This document shows, piece by piece, positions 8,501 through 15,684 of a stretch of 64,000 nt of DNA. Made by a program: the position numbers and the translations under genes. A model generated the notes under the pieces. The model was given only the letters and a program-made list of their open reading frames with translations. It ran no database searches and was not told where the DNA came from. Numbering within the stretch: the first letter of the stretch is position 1; every line of letters starts with the position of its first letter. The stretch is taken from assembly GCA_016794465.1 (NCBI GenBank), contig JAEUKA010000034.1:1-64000 (forward strand), in the 5' to 3' direction. Source of the DNA: Myxococcales bacterium (GTDB taxonomy: Bacteria; Myxococcota_A; Polyangia; Palsa-1104; JAEUJZ01).

Positions 8501-10587
8501 CCGTGCAGGAAGCGTGCATGCTCGGCTTCTATTTTGCGACCGTGTCTCATTATTCCGTTCACTGGAGGGAGCTGCTTCCATCGCTTGAGCGGGCGTACGT
8601 GTCCGGGCTTGAGTCGGGGGACCTCATGTTCCTCTCCTATACCTGCTCGCATCGGGCAATCGCTCGGCTCCTGCTTGGGGATCCGCTTACAGAGGTGCGG
8701 CAGGACTGCAGTCGCATGCTGGCGCTGATGGAAAAACATAAGCTCGCTTCGGCAGCGGCGACCCAGACCATCGTCAAGCAGACGATTGCCTGCCTGGAGC
8801 TGCGCACCCAAAGTCTGCGGACACTAGACGAAGGGACCTTTCGCGAAGCGGAGTTTGTCAGCACCATCGAGAAGGCGAAGATGTCCTTCGCCATCTACTT
8901 TTACAATACGGTCAAAGGCACCCTGCTCTTTCTGGATGAGGATCCCGCCGGGGCGCTTGTCTATCTGGACCGGGTCATGGGAATGGCGGCGATCGCCTTC
9001 ACTCCAGAGGCCCGCTTCCTCACCGCGCTAGCGATTCTGTCCCTGAGTCCTTCCCCTGATGGGGTGGATGGCGGAAGGTGGGCAGCGATGCTCGATGCGT
9101 GCCAGTCCAAGCTGGCAAGATGGGCAGAAGCGTGTCCGGCCAATTACCTGCACAAGTACCTCTTGGTCCTGGCAGAAAAGGCACGGCGGGATGGGAACTC
9201 TGCCCTGGCCATGGAACTGTACGACCGAGCGATTGCTGCGGCCCAAGAGCACGACTGGCCACGTGACCTGGCGATTGCCAGCGAGCTATGCGCCAAGTTC
9301 TATCTTGGGCTTGGTCGAAAGCGGATTGCCCGTACCTATATGACCGATGCCTGCTACGCCTATGCACGCTGGGGAGCAAGTGCGCAGGTACGCAGGCTGG
9401 CCGAGCGATACTCTGCCCTGATTCCGGTTGAGGCGCAGACTCCTGCCTACAACGCTCCGCCAGCTGAGGGAGCGCTGGCAGCAGTCGATCAAGTGGACCT
9501 GCTGGCGTTCATTGCTGCGCTGCAGACTCTGTCGCGCGAGTTTGTCATTGAAAATGTCGTGGACCGGATGATGCGGATCGTGATCCAGAATGCCGGTGCC
9601 GATCGGGGCCATCTTATCCTTGCCCGCGATGATCAGGAAGGCAGCCTGGCGATCTACGCCTCCTTTCAAGATGCAGCGGTGCAGGTAAGCTCTGGCTCCG
9701 GAATACCCATCGAAGAGAGCACTGCGCTGGCGCTGACTGTGGTTCGCTACGTGACTCGCGCCACAGAGGCTGTTGTCCTCGACGATGCCTGCCGGGACGA
9801 GCGCTTCTCCGGGGACCCCTATATCCTCCGCAACAAGCCGCGCTCGATCGCCTGTCTGTCCCTTTCCCATCAAGGGCGGCCTAAGGGGGTTATCTATCTA
9901 GAGAACAACGTCGCTTATGGCGCATTTACCAAGCCTCGCATTGAGCTACTGCGGCTGCTGTCTTCCCAGGCGGCGATCTCGATCGACAATGCCGCGCTCT
10001 ATGCCCGGGTGCACAGTGCCAGCGACGCGCTGGAGCGAGCCAACGCGGCGCTCGAAGCAGAGGTGACCCAGCGGACCCGCGAGCTTCGAGAGATCAATGA
10101 GCGCCTGACGGTTGAGCTGTCCGAGCGGCAGCGGAGCCAGGCACGACAGGACGCCCTACATGCCGAGGTAGTTCGAATGCAGGCCGATCGGCTTGCCGAG
10201 CTGTCCACGCCAGTGATCCCGATTATGCCCGGCATCATCCTCATGCCGCTCCATGGGTCTATGGATGAGCAGCGGGCGAGCCAGGTTCTTGACGTTGCAC
10301 TTCACGGTGCAAAGCAGGAGCAGGCGCAGACCGTCATCTTGGACGTTACCGCCGCCACCAGCGAAGATGCGGCGCTCGCTGCGGTGCTGATCAGGACGGC
10401 AAGCGCACTGCGCCTGCTTGGGGCCAGCGCAATCGTGACCGGAATCAGTGCCAACATGGCGCAGGCCATGATCGCGCGTGGAACTGGCCTCGGCAGCTTG
10501 ACGACTGCTAGCACGCTGGCCGGCGGCATGACGATTGCCATGGCCGAGGCGAGGGAGCGTACCTTGCGCACCGGGCCAAGGCGGTAG
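5560..10587 (+). CDS. Pseudokinase - AAA ATPase - TPR-like - GAF - STAS signalling protein
   Basis: This 1675-aa protein has the layout of the large 'trifunctional' Ser/Thr kinase / ATPase / sensor proteins, but ends in a STAS domain instead of a histidine kinase. Residues 10-275 form a kinase fold. Residues ~300-640 form an AAA ATPase with Walker A GYSGIGKS (near 327) and Walker B LVLFLDDLQW. Residues ~700-1300 are helical repeats, ~1317-1484 a GAF domain, then a coiled coil, and ~1540-1667 the STAS domain. The kinase looks inactive: DFG is replaced by GLG in WLAGLGIAS, and the metal-binding Asn after HKD is His. The STAS site that is Thr or Ser in RsbR-like proteins is Ala here (SEDAALA). 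It probably acts as a ligand-sensing scaffold. ATG 5560 or 5572 are both possible starts; neither has a clear ribosome site. Confidence 0.85.
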   Translation: MLTIMDYTLTERISRADSAALYRGHQDTDGTKVLAKVLTEDYPSPRELAKLRHEFALAKDLNLACVLPPIALVERGHSLALIWKDPGNLPLRTRLAAGSLSLVQTLRIAALVARALQQLHAHHILHKDICPEHIFVDTDAQNVWLAGLGIASRLSQESQPLVGPIALEGNPAYVAPEQTGRMNRRTDPRSDLYSLGVVIYELLTGALPFPSQDVMALLYSHLVTRPTPPHELAPGVPRVVSDIVMRLLEKNAEDRYQYASGLAADVEECLDLLARGAALVPFRLGKSDHGGELHLPQKLYGRETELRALYSAWERAVAGNAELLLVRGYSGIGKSALVHELHKTLTGARGFFISGKFDQRNRSVPFAPVAAAFRELCHQLLMEPPASLDRFRAQIQEAVGTSGQVLAALIPALTLIIGPQAAVPELEGAAARSRFIRLFRRLVGVFATLQRPLVLFLDDLQWVDLASLELLSSLLEEGESKHLLVIGAYRSNEVDAAHPLAIALRELGTKATVHAVELGSLDRSDVGRFVADALATVPERAASLASLLFDKTLGNPFFLIQLMTALHKDGVLRYDSAAGLYRWDLEHVRQAAATDNVVAFLTARIDKLQPSTQRVLSLAACIGHRFDLLTLSTISEETPYATAAALWDALETGIVVPLSTEYRYIHSAASDPKAASQIVYRFTHDRVQQAAYAKVDSADRAALHLRIGRLLWARGDSQDGTELFELCSHLNFGRDLLTDQAERMSLAELDLQAGKRAKAATAYEAAFQMLSAGVSLLAPQSFATHHGFSFALYKELAECAMLARVHARAEQGIATLLVEAQTPLELLEASDLRVVLDATLGRPAEAVKTGLAALRSSGLPIAEADDELRADYARALDEVRTHLAGGSPEELAATSSRPSSETRAAMRLARHVALSAFGSAPALGNFLTALAANLSFRHGHCEESAAAYALLGAVLASTTDRFAEAHSLVKLALILHEKSGAVQEACMLGFYFATVSHYSVHWRELLPSLERAYVSGLESGDLMFLSYTCSHRAIARLLLGDPLTEVRQDCSRMLALMEKHKLASAAATQTIVKQTIACLELRTQSLRTLDEGTFREAEFVSTIEKAKMSFAIYFYNTVKGTLLFLDEDPAGALVYLDRVMGMAAIAFTPEARFLTALAILSLSPSPDGVDGGRWAAMLDACQSKLARWAEACPANYLHKYLLVLAEKARRDGNSALAMELYDRAIAAAQEHDWPRDLAIASELCAKFYLGLGRKRIARTYMTDACYAYARWGASAQVRRLAERYSALIPVEAQTPAYNAPPAEGALAAVDQVDLLAFIAALQTLSREFVIENVVDRMMRIVIQNAGADRGHLILARDDQEGSLAIYASFQDAAVQVSSGSGIPIEESTALALTVVRYVTRATEAVVLDDACRDERFSGDPYILRNKPRSIACLSLSHQGRPKGVIYLENNVAYGAFTKPRIELLRLLSSQAAISIDNAALYARVHSASDALERANAALEAEVTQRTRELREINERLTVELSERQRSQARQDALHAEVVRMQADRLAELSTPVIPIMPGIILMPLHGSMDEQRASQVLDVALHGAKQEQAQTVILDVTAATSEDAALAAVLIRTASALRLLGASAIVTGISANMAQAMIARGTGLGSLTTASTLAGGMTIAMAEARERTLRTGPRR

Positions 10588-10591
10588 TCAG

Positions 10592-11209
10592 CTAGGGTCG
10601 CTGGCGCGTTGCCAGGAAAGATGCCAGGGCTGGTAGGGCGCGGAATCGGTTCACAAAGCCCTGAAGGGCCGGGAAGTCGCTCAGGCTTGCTGGCTGAAGC
10701 TTCTCGATGCCGTCAAGGTAGTCAAAGGCCGTCACATCCGCGAAGGTTACAGAGTCCCCAATGAACCAGCCGGCCTCCGGACTTTGGCTGCGGCCGAGGG
10801 CCCGTTCCAACGTAGCAAGCGTCTGGGGCAGCTGTTCATAGTATTTGGCGACCGCCTCCGGGCTTGTCTGAAAGGTCGCTGCATAGGCAATCGGAATGTA
10901 CTTCGTGCGTGAATCAGCGATGAAATCCGCGAGGGAATCGCACATTGCGTGCTGCCGTGCACCGCTTCCGTACATGTCGAAGCGCCGGGCCAGGTGTCGC
11001 AAAATGGCACCACTCTCAGCGAGAGAAAACTCACCATCATCGCCGCGCTCGATGAGTATGGGCAGCAGGCCAAAAGGCGTCTTCGGCTTTTGAGAGGGCC
11101 AGTCACTGGGCATGGTCTCGCGATAAGGAATCCCTTTGAGCGCTAGCAGGATTCGGATGTGCTCGGCCCGGCCACGGGCTGGGAAATAGATGAGCTCATA
11201 GTCATGCAT
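10592..11209 (-). CDS. Glutathione S-transferase family protein
   Basis: This 205-aa soluble protein shows the N-terminal thioredoxin-like fold of sigma-type GSTs: YELIYFPARGRAEHIRILLAL with Tyr near the start, a PFGLLPIL segment containing the cis-Pro, and an SLAESGAILRHLA motif that binds glutathione. The all-helical C-terminal domain carries the usual FADVTAFDYLDGI N-cap motif. It would conjugate glutathione to electrophiles, or serve a related detoxifying role. It converges with the large pseudokinase gene, their stops only 4 bases apart. No regulator or substrate clue is adjacent. Confidence 0.88.
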   Translation of the reverse strand: MHDYELIYFPARGRAEHIRILLALKGIPYRETMPSDWPSQKPKTPFGLLPILIERGDDGEFSLAESGAILRHLARRFDMYGSGARQHAMCDSLADFIADSRTKYIPIAYAATFQTSPEAVAKYYEQLPQTLATLERALGRSQSPEAGWFIGDSVTFADVTAFDYLDGIEKLQPASLSDFPALQGFVNRFRALPALASFLATRQRP

Positions 11210-11352
11210 GGAGCGATCTCCTTTTGAGGGCGGATAGGACGTTCAAACGCGGTTTTGGCGCCACGGCCCGGGAAGTCATCATGTGCACCGGAGCCCGAGC
11301 CGCCGACGACAGCGGATATTCTACCTCAGTCTGTCGCCGATCTGGCGATGGG

Positions 11353-11500
11353 TTAGTTCCTAGCGAACCAAGCAGCGACAGCGATAAACGCGGCGTTGTA
11401 ATAGATGGTGGGTTCGTTGGTCGCCCAAGATTCGGCATCATCCTCATAGCGTTTGGCCGCTGGGATCTGGGCATCAAAGAGCCGCTGTAGCGCCGGACGT
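11353..11500 (-). pseudogene. Remnant of a GH9-like glycoside hydrolase C-terminus
   Basis: About 48 codons are open on the minus strand. They end at a TAA (11353-11355) and are cut upstream by an in-frame TGA near 11500. The translation contains RYEDDAESWATNEPTIYYNA followed by AFIAVAAW. Family 9 endoglucanases end with a D-D...TNE..I.YNA segment in which Glu is the acid catalyst, so this looks like the last part of such an enzyme. The rest of the gene is gone, since the DNA immediately upstream shows no related frame. Identification rests on this one motif. Confidence 0.45.
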
Positions 11501-11744
11501 GATCACGTCAATCGACAACAACGCCGCCGACCCGACCACGGCGCGCACGCGGCCGATGTGCCGCTGGCCGAAGTGGCCGCGCTTCATAGGCGCGGCGGGC
11601 ACCGAAGGCAGTGCATCCAGCTCTACCTGCACGGCTTCTTGAGCGCCTCTTTATTCATGGCGCGACGCGTAAGTTGGCGTGAATAGCGCACCGCATACGC
11701 ATGCAGAGCCCTCTGTGGTCTGACGACAGCAGTCAGCGCGCTCG

Positions 11745-12210
11745 GGAACGCTGTATCTGGAAAATCATCCGCATCACTTGGGAACGCCGCTGGCGACCGC
11801 GATCTTTGCGCTGGGAGTGCTGGCGGCACTGGTGAACTATCTGGCCGATGAGCGGCGACAGCGGGTACGTGCCACCGGCGGCAAGACGACGGTCTGGGGC
11901 AAGCCGCCGAAGCTGCTGATTGGGCGTTACACCACCGAGCAGGGAGAGAAGAAAGAGAACCTCCTGCTGGCCTCCGGATACTGGGGAATGGCGCGTCACT
12001 TCCACTATCTGCCGGAGCTGGCGGCAGCTTTTCTGTGGTGTGCCGACGATGTTTGACGCCGTGCTGCCGTACTTTTACTTCATCTTCCTGACCATCCTGC
12101 TCGTCGACCGCAGCTACCGCGATGATGAGCGCTGCGCCAAGAAGTACGGCGCCGATTGGGATGAGTACCGCAAGCTAGTTCCCCACCGCATCCTCCCCGG
12201 CATCTACTAA
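11745..12210 (+). pseudogene. Broken 7-dehydrocholesterol reductase-like (ERG4/ERG24 family) sterol reductase, C-terminal half
   Basis: Two adjacent plus-strand frames together give the last ~155 residues of a DHCR7-type sterol reductase. The first frame has LYLENHPHHLGTPLA, TGGKTTVWG and LLLASGYWGMARHFHYLPE. The second has LPYFYFIFLTILLVDRSYRDDERC and ends LVPHRILPGIY, the classic C-terminus of the family. The frame changes near 12039, consistent with a one-base indel after the codons for FLW. The upstream half, with the first membrane helices, is missing. These enzymes reduce a sterol double bond with NADPH in membranes. The copy is clearly non-functional as read, unless the shift is a sequencing error; even then the N-terminal half is absent. 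Confidence 0.85.
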
Positions 12211-12292
12211 ACCAAGTCCTTTGGTTGGGACACGCGCAGCGGCTCCCTCTCATCCTACGTCGGCTTGCTGAGGGGCAAAGCCCGTCGTGAAG

Positions 12293-12607
12293 TTACGCGG
12301 CAGAGGTCTTGGACTTGGCCAACTGCAGCTCGCGCAGCACCAGATAGATCAGCGGACCATAGGAGCCCGCGATCAGGGTGAGGATGACAAACGGCCAAGG
12401 ATTCCCACCGCGACTGCGCGCATCCTGCACCATCCAGATGCACGACAGCGTCGCCATGATCGCCAGGTCTGCGAACACCTGCCCAGGACCGAGCGCGCGG
12501 AAGTGCGGCAGCAAGATGCCGAGAAAGCCCACATCCAGCAGAGCCAGACCGGTGAGCACCGAGAAGAGAACCAGGACGACGGCCAACAAGACCAGACGGA
12601 ACGACAT
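12293..12607 (-). CDS. Small membrane protein, DUF2834-like
   Basis: A protein of 104 residues with three predicted membrane helices: FRLVLLAVVLVLFSVLTGLA, a central helix around ADLAIMATLSCIWM, and PFVILTLIAGSYGPLIYLVL. The motif W...D......NPWPF and the GSYGPLIYLVLRE end resemble DUF2834 proteins, whose role is unknown. The start is decided by a strong AGGAGG. It lies 7 bases before the ATG at 12607 but only 1 base before the ATG at 12613, so the inner ATG is preferred. The gene sits between decayed neighbours and diverges from the regulator pseudogene. Confidence 0.7.
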   Translation of the reverse strand: MSFRLVLLAVVLVLFSVLTGLALLDVGFLGILLPHFRALGPGQVFADLAIMATLSCIWMVQDARSRGGNPWPFVILTLIAGSYGPLIYLVLRELQLAKSKTSAA

Positions 12608-12743
12608 GGACATGCCTCCTTTGCGGGTTGCCACAGCGCTGCAGCGCGCTGCTTTCCCACCAAGCTGAACCAACAGTGTCCGCTTCTCAATTACTTCCAA
12701 GGTCATTGAATGCTGACCGCAAGCTCGCGAAGATGGCGGCACC

Positions 12744-13550
12744 ATGAAGGAGCAAGCCGGCTCCTTGTCGTCGTCGCGTCCGCCAGGCCCGGGCGCCGCC
12801 AGCTTTCCGCAGCTACTGAAGAGCTGGCGACAGTAGCGTCGCATGTCCCAGCTCGAGCTGAGCCTGGAAGCCGGGGTCTCGCAGCGCCACATCAGCTTCC
12901 TGGAATCGGGTCGCGCCCAGCCGAGCCGCGCCATGATCCTGCAGCTGAGTGAGACCCTGTCTGTCCCGCTGCGGGATCGCAATGACTGGCTTACCGCAGC
13001 CGGCTTCGCGGCGGTGTTTGCGGCCCGGCCTCTCGACGATCCGCTGATGATGCAGGTGATGACGGCAGTCCGCTTGATGCTGACCAATCACGAGCCATTC
13101 CCAGCGCTCGCGATCGATCGCGCCTGGAACATTCGGCTGACCAACCACTCCTTTGAGCGCTTGGCCGCGCTGCTCGGAGAGGATCTGTGGACCCGGCTGG
13201 GAAGTCCGCAGCGCAATCTGATGCGCCTCTTTTTTCATCCCCAGGGCATTCGATCCCTGGTCACCAACTGGTCGGCAATCGCCCCTCTGCTGTGGCATCG
13301 GGCCCGTCGAGAAGCCGATGCGATTGGCGGTCACGAGCTCAAGGCGCTGCTGGCGGAGCTTGCGCCCTTTCAGGATGAGGAAACGCTGTGGTCGGCAGGA
13401 ACCAGATCGAGCGTTCCCCAGATTTCTCTCTCGGGACAGGGGATCTTACAGCGCCTTCTCGACGGACGGGATCTTATCGGGTTTCAAATCTCGGTGAACA
13501 ATGTTTTTGGCGTGGGCGGCGGCGAGGGCGGCGGCCACTTGGCGGGTTAG
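12744..13550 (+). pseudogene. XRE-family regulator with MmyB-like ligand domain, broken by a stop codon and truncated at the 3' end
   Basis: The frame starts at ATG 12744 with FPQLLKSWRQ, hits a TAG at 12834-12836, and continues in the same frame as RRMSQLELSLEAGVSQRHISFLESGRAQPSR. Together these are the normal opening of an XRE helix-turn-helix regulator. The MmyB-like ligand-binding domain follows (PLMMQVMTAVRLMLTNHEPFPALAIDRAWNI...). The last ~60 residues expected for the family are replaced after about 13440 by antisense sequence of a kinase gene. A protein could still start at the ATG at 12843, but it would lack helix 1 and the C-terminus. Read as a pseudogene. Confidence 0.75.
13440..13476. 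repeat. 9-bp direct repeat at a gene-fusion junction
   Basis: GGGATCTTA occurs at 13440-13448 and again at 13468-13476. This is exactly where the regulator homology (plus strand) and the kinase homology (minus strand) both end. It may be a deletion scar or the target duplication of a lost insertion. Confidence 0.5.
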
Positions 13551-13889
13551 GCGCAGCGTATCAGCGACGGAGAGCTTGCCGCCAAAGCGCTTCATCCGCG
13601 CCCCCAGCGACTCGCCCTCCAGAAACTCCATCACAATGTAGGCGGTACCGTCGGGCTGCTGACCAAACTCCGAGATCTGCACCACGCTCGGATGGTTGAC
13701 AATGTTGACGGCCCGCGCCTCGTTAAAGAAGCGCTGCACCACTTGCTGATTCACCGCGTACTCGGGATGCAGGACTTTGATAGCGACCTTGCGCTCGATC
13801 TGCGGATGAATCGCTTCATAGACCGCGCCCATCCCCCCTTTGCCGACCTCGCGAATCACGCGATAGGGACCGATAGTCTGTCCGGTCAT
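13446..13889 (-). pseudogene. Ser/Thr protein kinase truncated after the HRD motif
   Basis: Residues from MTGQTIGPYRVIREVGKGG onward are a normal Hanks-type kinase N-lobe: Gly-rich loop GKGGMGAVYE, VAIK lysine, and the hinge YIVMEFLEG. The sequence reaches IVHRDLKPDK and then ends in eight unrelated residues and a stop. The DFG motif, activation segment and C-lobe are missing, so no kinase activity is possible. The ATG at 13887-13889 is chosen because MTGQTIGPYRV is the usual opening; a GTG three codons upstream is the alternative. A GGTGGAG ribosome site lies just before it. The promoter side is intact, so it may still be transcribed. Confidence 0.8.
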
Positions 13890-14032
13890 AGTCTCCACCT
13901 AATGTAATCAAGATAACACTTTTTCAGACGACTAGCTTGACAAACTCTCACTCGGGCCGACAACCTGGCTGGCCAGAAACGGAAGGCTGCGCGCAAGCGG
14001 GCGAGCGTTCCGAACCGAAAGGACTCTCGAAC

Positions 14033-15031
14033 ATGGCATCGTCTGGACCGTACGCCTCGCTGTCGCTGGACCTGGACAACCAGTGGTCGTACATGCGCAC
14101 CCATGGTGACGCAGGGTGGGATAGCTACCCCTCTTACCTACACGTGGTGCTGCCGCTGGCGCTTGACGTGGTGGAATCGGCGGGGCTGAAAATGACGGTG
14201 TTTCTCGTCGGAGAAGACGCCCGGCAAGAGCAGCACCACGAGCTGTTTCGGCAGATTCCACGCCGAGGCCACGAGGTCGGCAATCACTCGCAGAATCACC
14301 TGCAGTGGCTGCACAAGCTGCCCCACGCCGAGCTGGAAAAAGAGATTCTCGACGCCGATCGCTTCATCGAGCAGGCCTGCGGGCACAAGCCGCGCGGCTT
14401 TCGCGGGCCCGGCTTTGCGTGCAGTACGACGCTGCTGCGGATCTTGGCGCAGCACGGCTATGACTACGACTGCTCGACGTTTCCGACGTTTGTGGGACCG
14501 CTGGCACGGGCGTACTACTTCATGTCGGCTCGCAAGCTCAGCGACGAAGAATCGGATGAGCGCAAGGATCTGTTCGGAAGCGTGCGCGACGGGCTCCGAC
14601 CGCTGTCGGGTTACCTGTGGGATCTACAGCAGCGTGATGCCCAAGGCCGACCGATTGCCGATCTGCTGGAGATTCCGGTGACGACGCTGCCGGTGCTGCG
14701 AACGCCGATTCATATGTCGTATCTGCTGTTCTTGGCGCTGCGCTCGCCGTGGCTGATGCGACGCTATCTGGATACCGCGATGACCCTGTGTCAGCTGCGT
14801 GGCGTCGAGCCGTCGTTTCTGCTCCACCCGCTCGACTTTATCTCGGGGACGGAGTGTCAGGCGCTGCGCTTCTTCCCGGCGATGAACATGCCGTCGGAGC
14901 TTAAGCGTGAGCTGGTGTTTGAAGTGCTGACCAAGCTGTCGCGCCGCTTTCAGGTCGTGCCGATGGGTCAGCACGCCGCCGCGCTCCGTCAGCGTCAGCT
15001 TCCGCGCCGCTCTCCCGACCTGGGCCAGTAA
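14033..15031 (+). CDS. Polysaccharide deacetylase (NodB fold, CE4)
   Basis: A soluble protein of 332 residues. The start ATG at 14033 has AAAGGA 9 bases upstream; an earlier frame start lacks this. The CE4 motifs are visible: the first Asp in SLSLDLDNQW, the metal-binding His pair in HEVGNHSQNH, RGPGF around the substrate Arg, and a late His in LLHPLDF. The family removes N-acetyl groups from chitin-, peptidoglycan- or capsule-like sugars. The tail (residues ~180-332) is longer than in the minimal domain and resembles the DUF3473-type ends of exopolysaccharide-associated deacetylases. No signal peptide is seen, suggesting a lipid-linked cytoplasmic precursor as substrate. No other sugar genes are adjacent. 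Confidence 0.85.
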   Translation: MASSGPYASLSLDLDNQWSYMRTHGDAGWDSYPSYLHVVLPLALDVVESAGLKMTVFLVGEDARQEQHHELFRQIPRRGHEVGNHSQNHLQWLHKLPHAELEKEILDADRFIEQACGHKPRGFRGPGFACSTTLLRILAQHGYDYDCSTFPTFVGPLARAYYFMSARKLSDEESDERKDLFGSVRDGLRPLSGYLWDLQQRDAQGRPIADLLEIPVTTLPVLRTPIHMSYLLFLALRSPWLMRRYLDTAMTLCQLRGVEPSFLLHPLDFISGTECQALRFFPAMNMPSELKRELVFEVLTKLSRRFQVVPMGQHAAALRQRQLPRRSPDLGQ

Positions 15032-15033
15032 AC

Positions 15034-15558
15034 TTACGAGCTCGGCACGCACGGAATCGAGCAGCAGTCGAAAGCAATTCCCGTCGACCGTCCGACTCCG
15101 CAGCTGCCACTCGAGCGCGGCCCCGTGAGCGCTCGTCCGCTCTGTCCGCACACCACCGCCGCTCGCGACTTCCAGATGCCGTCTTCCAGACACTCCCCGC
15201 CGAGCTTCTTCGGCTCACACGAAGTGGTCGGAATCGGCACCGACGACGGACAGCACTCGAACTGCACCAGGCCGTAGCCAAACGGCACCATGCCCCAGCA
15301 CGGTCGCTCAAACTGCGCCAAGGTCAGCTGCTGCCCGAGGAGATCGCAGCAGGTCTTGGCGGCGGTCTTGACCCACTCGACGGGATCGCGACACTGCGGA
15401 GCGCTGTTCTGCTGGCGGCTGCACTTGGGAGGCATCCCGTCGCTGCTCGGTAGGCTGAAGTCGGCGGGCGGCGTCAGGTCCTCGACCACCGAGAGCACAT
15501 CTTGGTCGTAGGCCACGCAGCCGAAAGCCAAACAAAGCGCACAGAGCAGCGGACGCAC
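15034..15558 (-). CDS. Cys-rich exported lipoprotein of unknown function
   Basis: A 174-aa protein beginning MRPLLCALCLAFGCVAYD, which reads as a short signal ending in a lipobox-like LAFGC. The mature part is rich in Cys pairs (KTCCDLL, ECCPSS, DCCSIPC), which suggests a disulphide-bonded surface or periplasmic protein. I do not recognise a domain. Its stop faces the stop of the deacetylase gene two bases away, and its start faces the OmpA-type gene across 126 bases. Similar Cys-rich lipoproteins are common in myxobacteria; another one, at 28474-29067, is unrelated in detail. Confidence 0.65.
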   Translation of the reverse strand: MRPLLCALCLAFGCVAYDQDVLSVVEDLTPPADFSLPSSDGMPPKCSRQQNSAPQCRDPVEWVKTAAKTCCDLLGQQLTLAQFERPCWGMVPFGYGLVQFECCPSSVPIPTTSCEPKKLGGECLEDGIWKSRAAVVCGQSGRALTGPRSSGSCGVGRSTGIAFDCCSIPCVPSS

Positions 15559-15684
15559 GCCCCGATTGTGCCGAAAGCAGCGCAGTGCGGAACAAGAATC
15601 GCTGCACCTACCGTCACTCGAACCGGCGGCGAGCCAGCGCCTTTGCTATAACCCGAAGCAGACCATTCGGAGGATTCAGGAACC

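Noticed and set aside
11224..11490. Plus-strand 88-codon frame
   Set aside because: It is antisense to the GH9-like relic and has no independent support.
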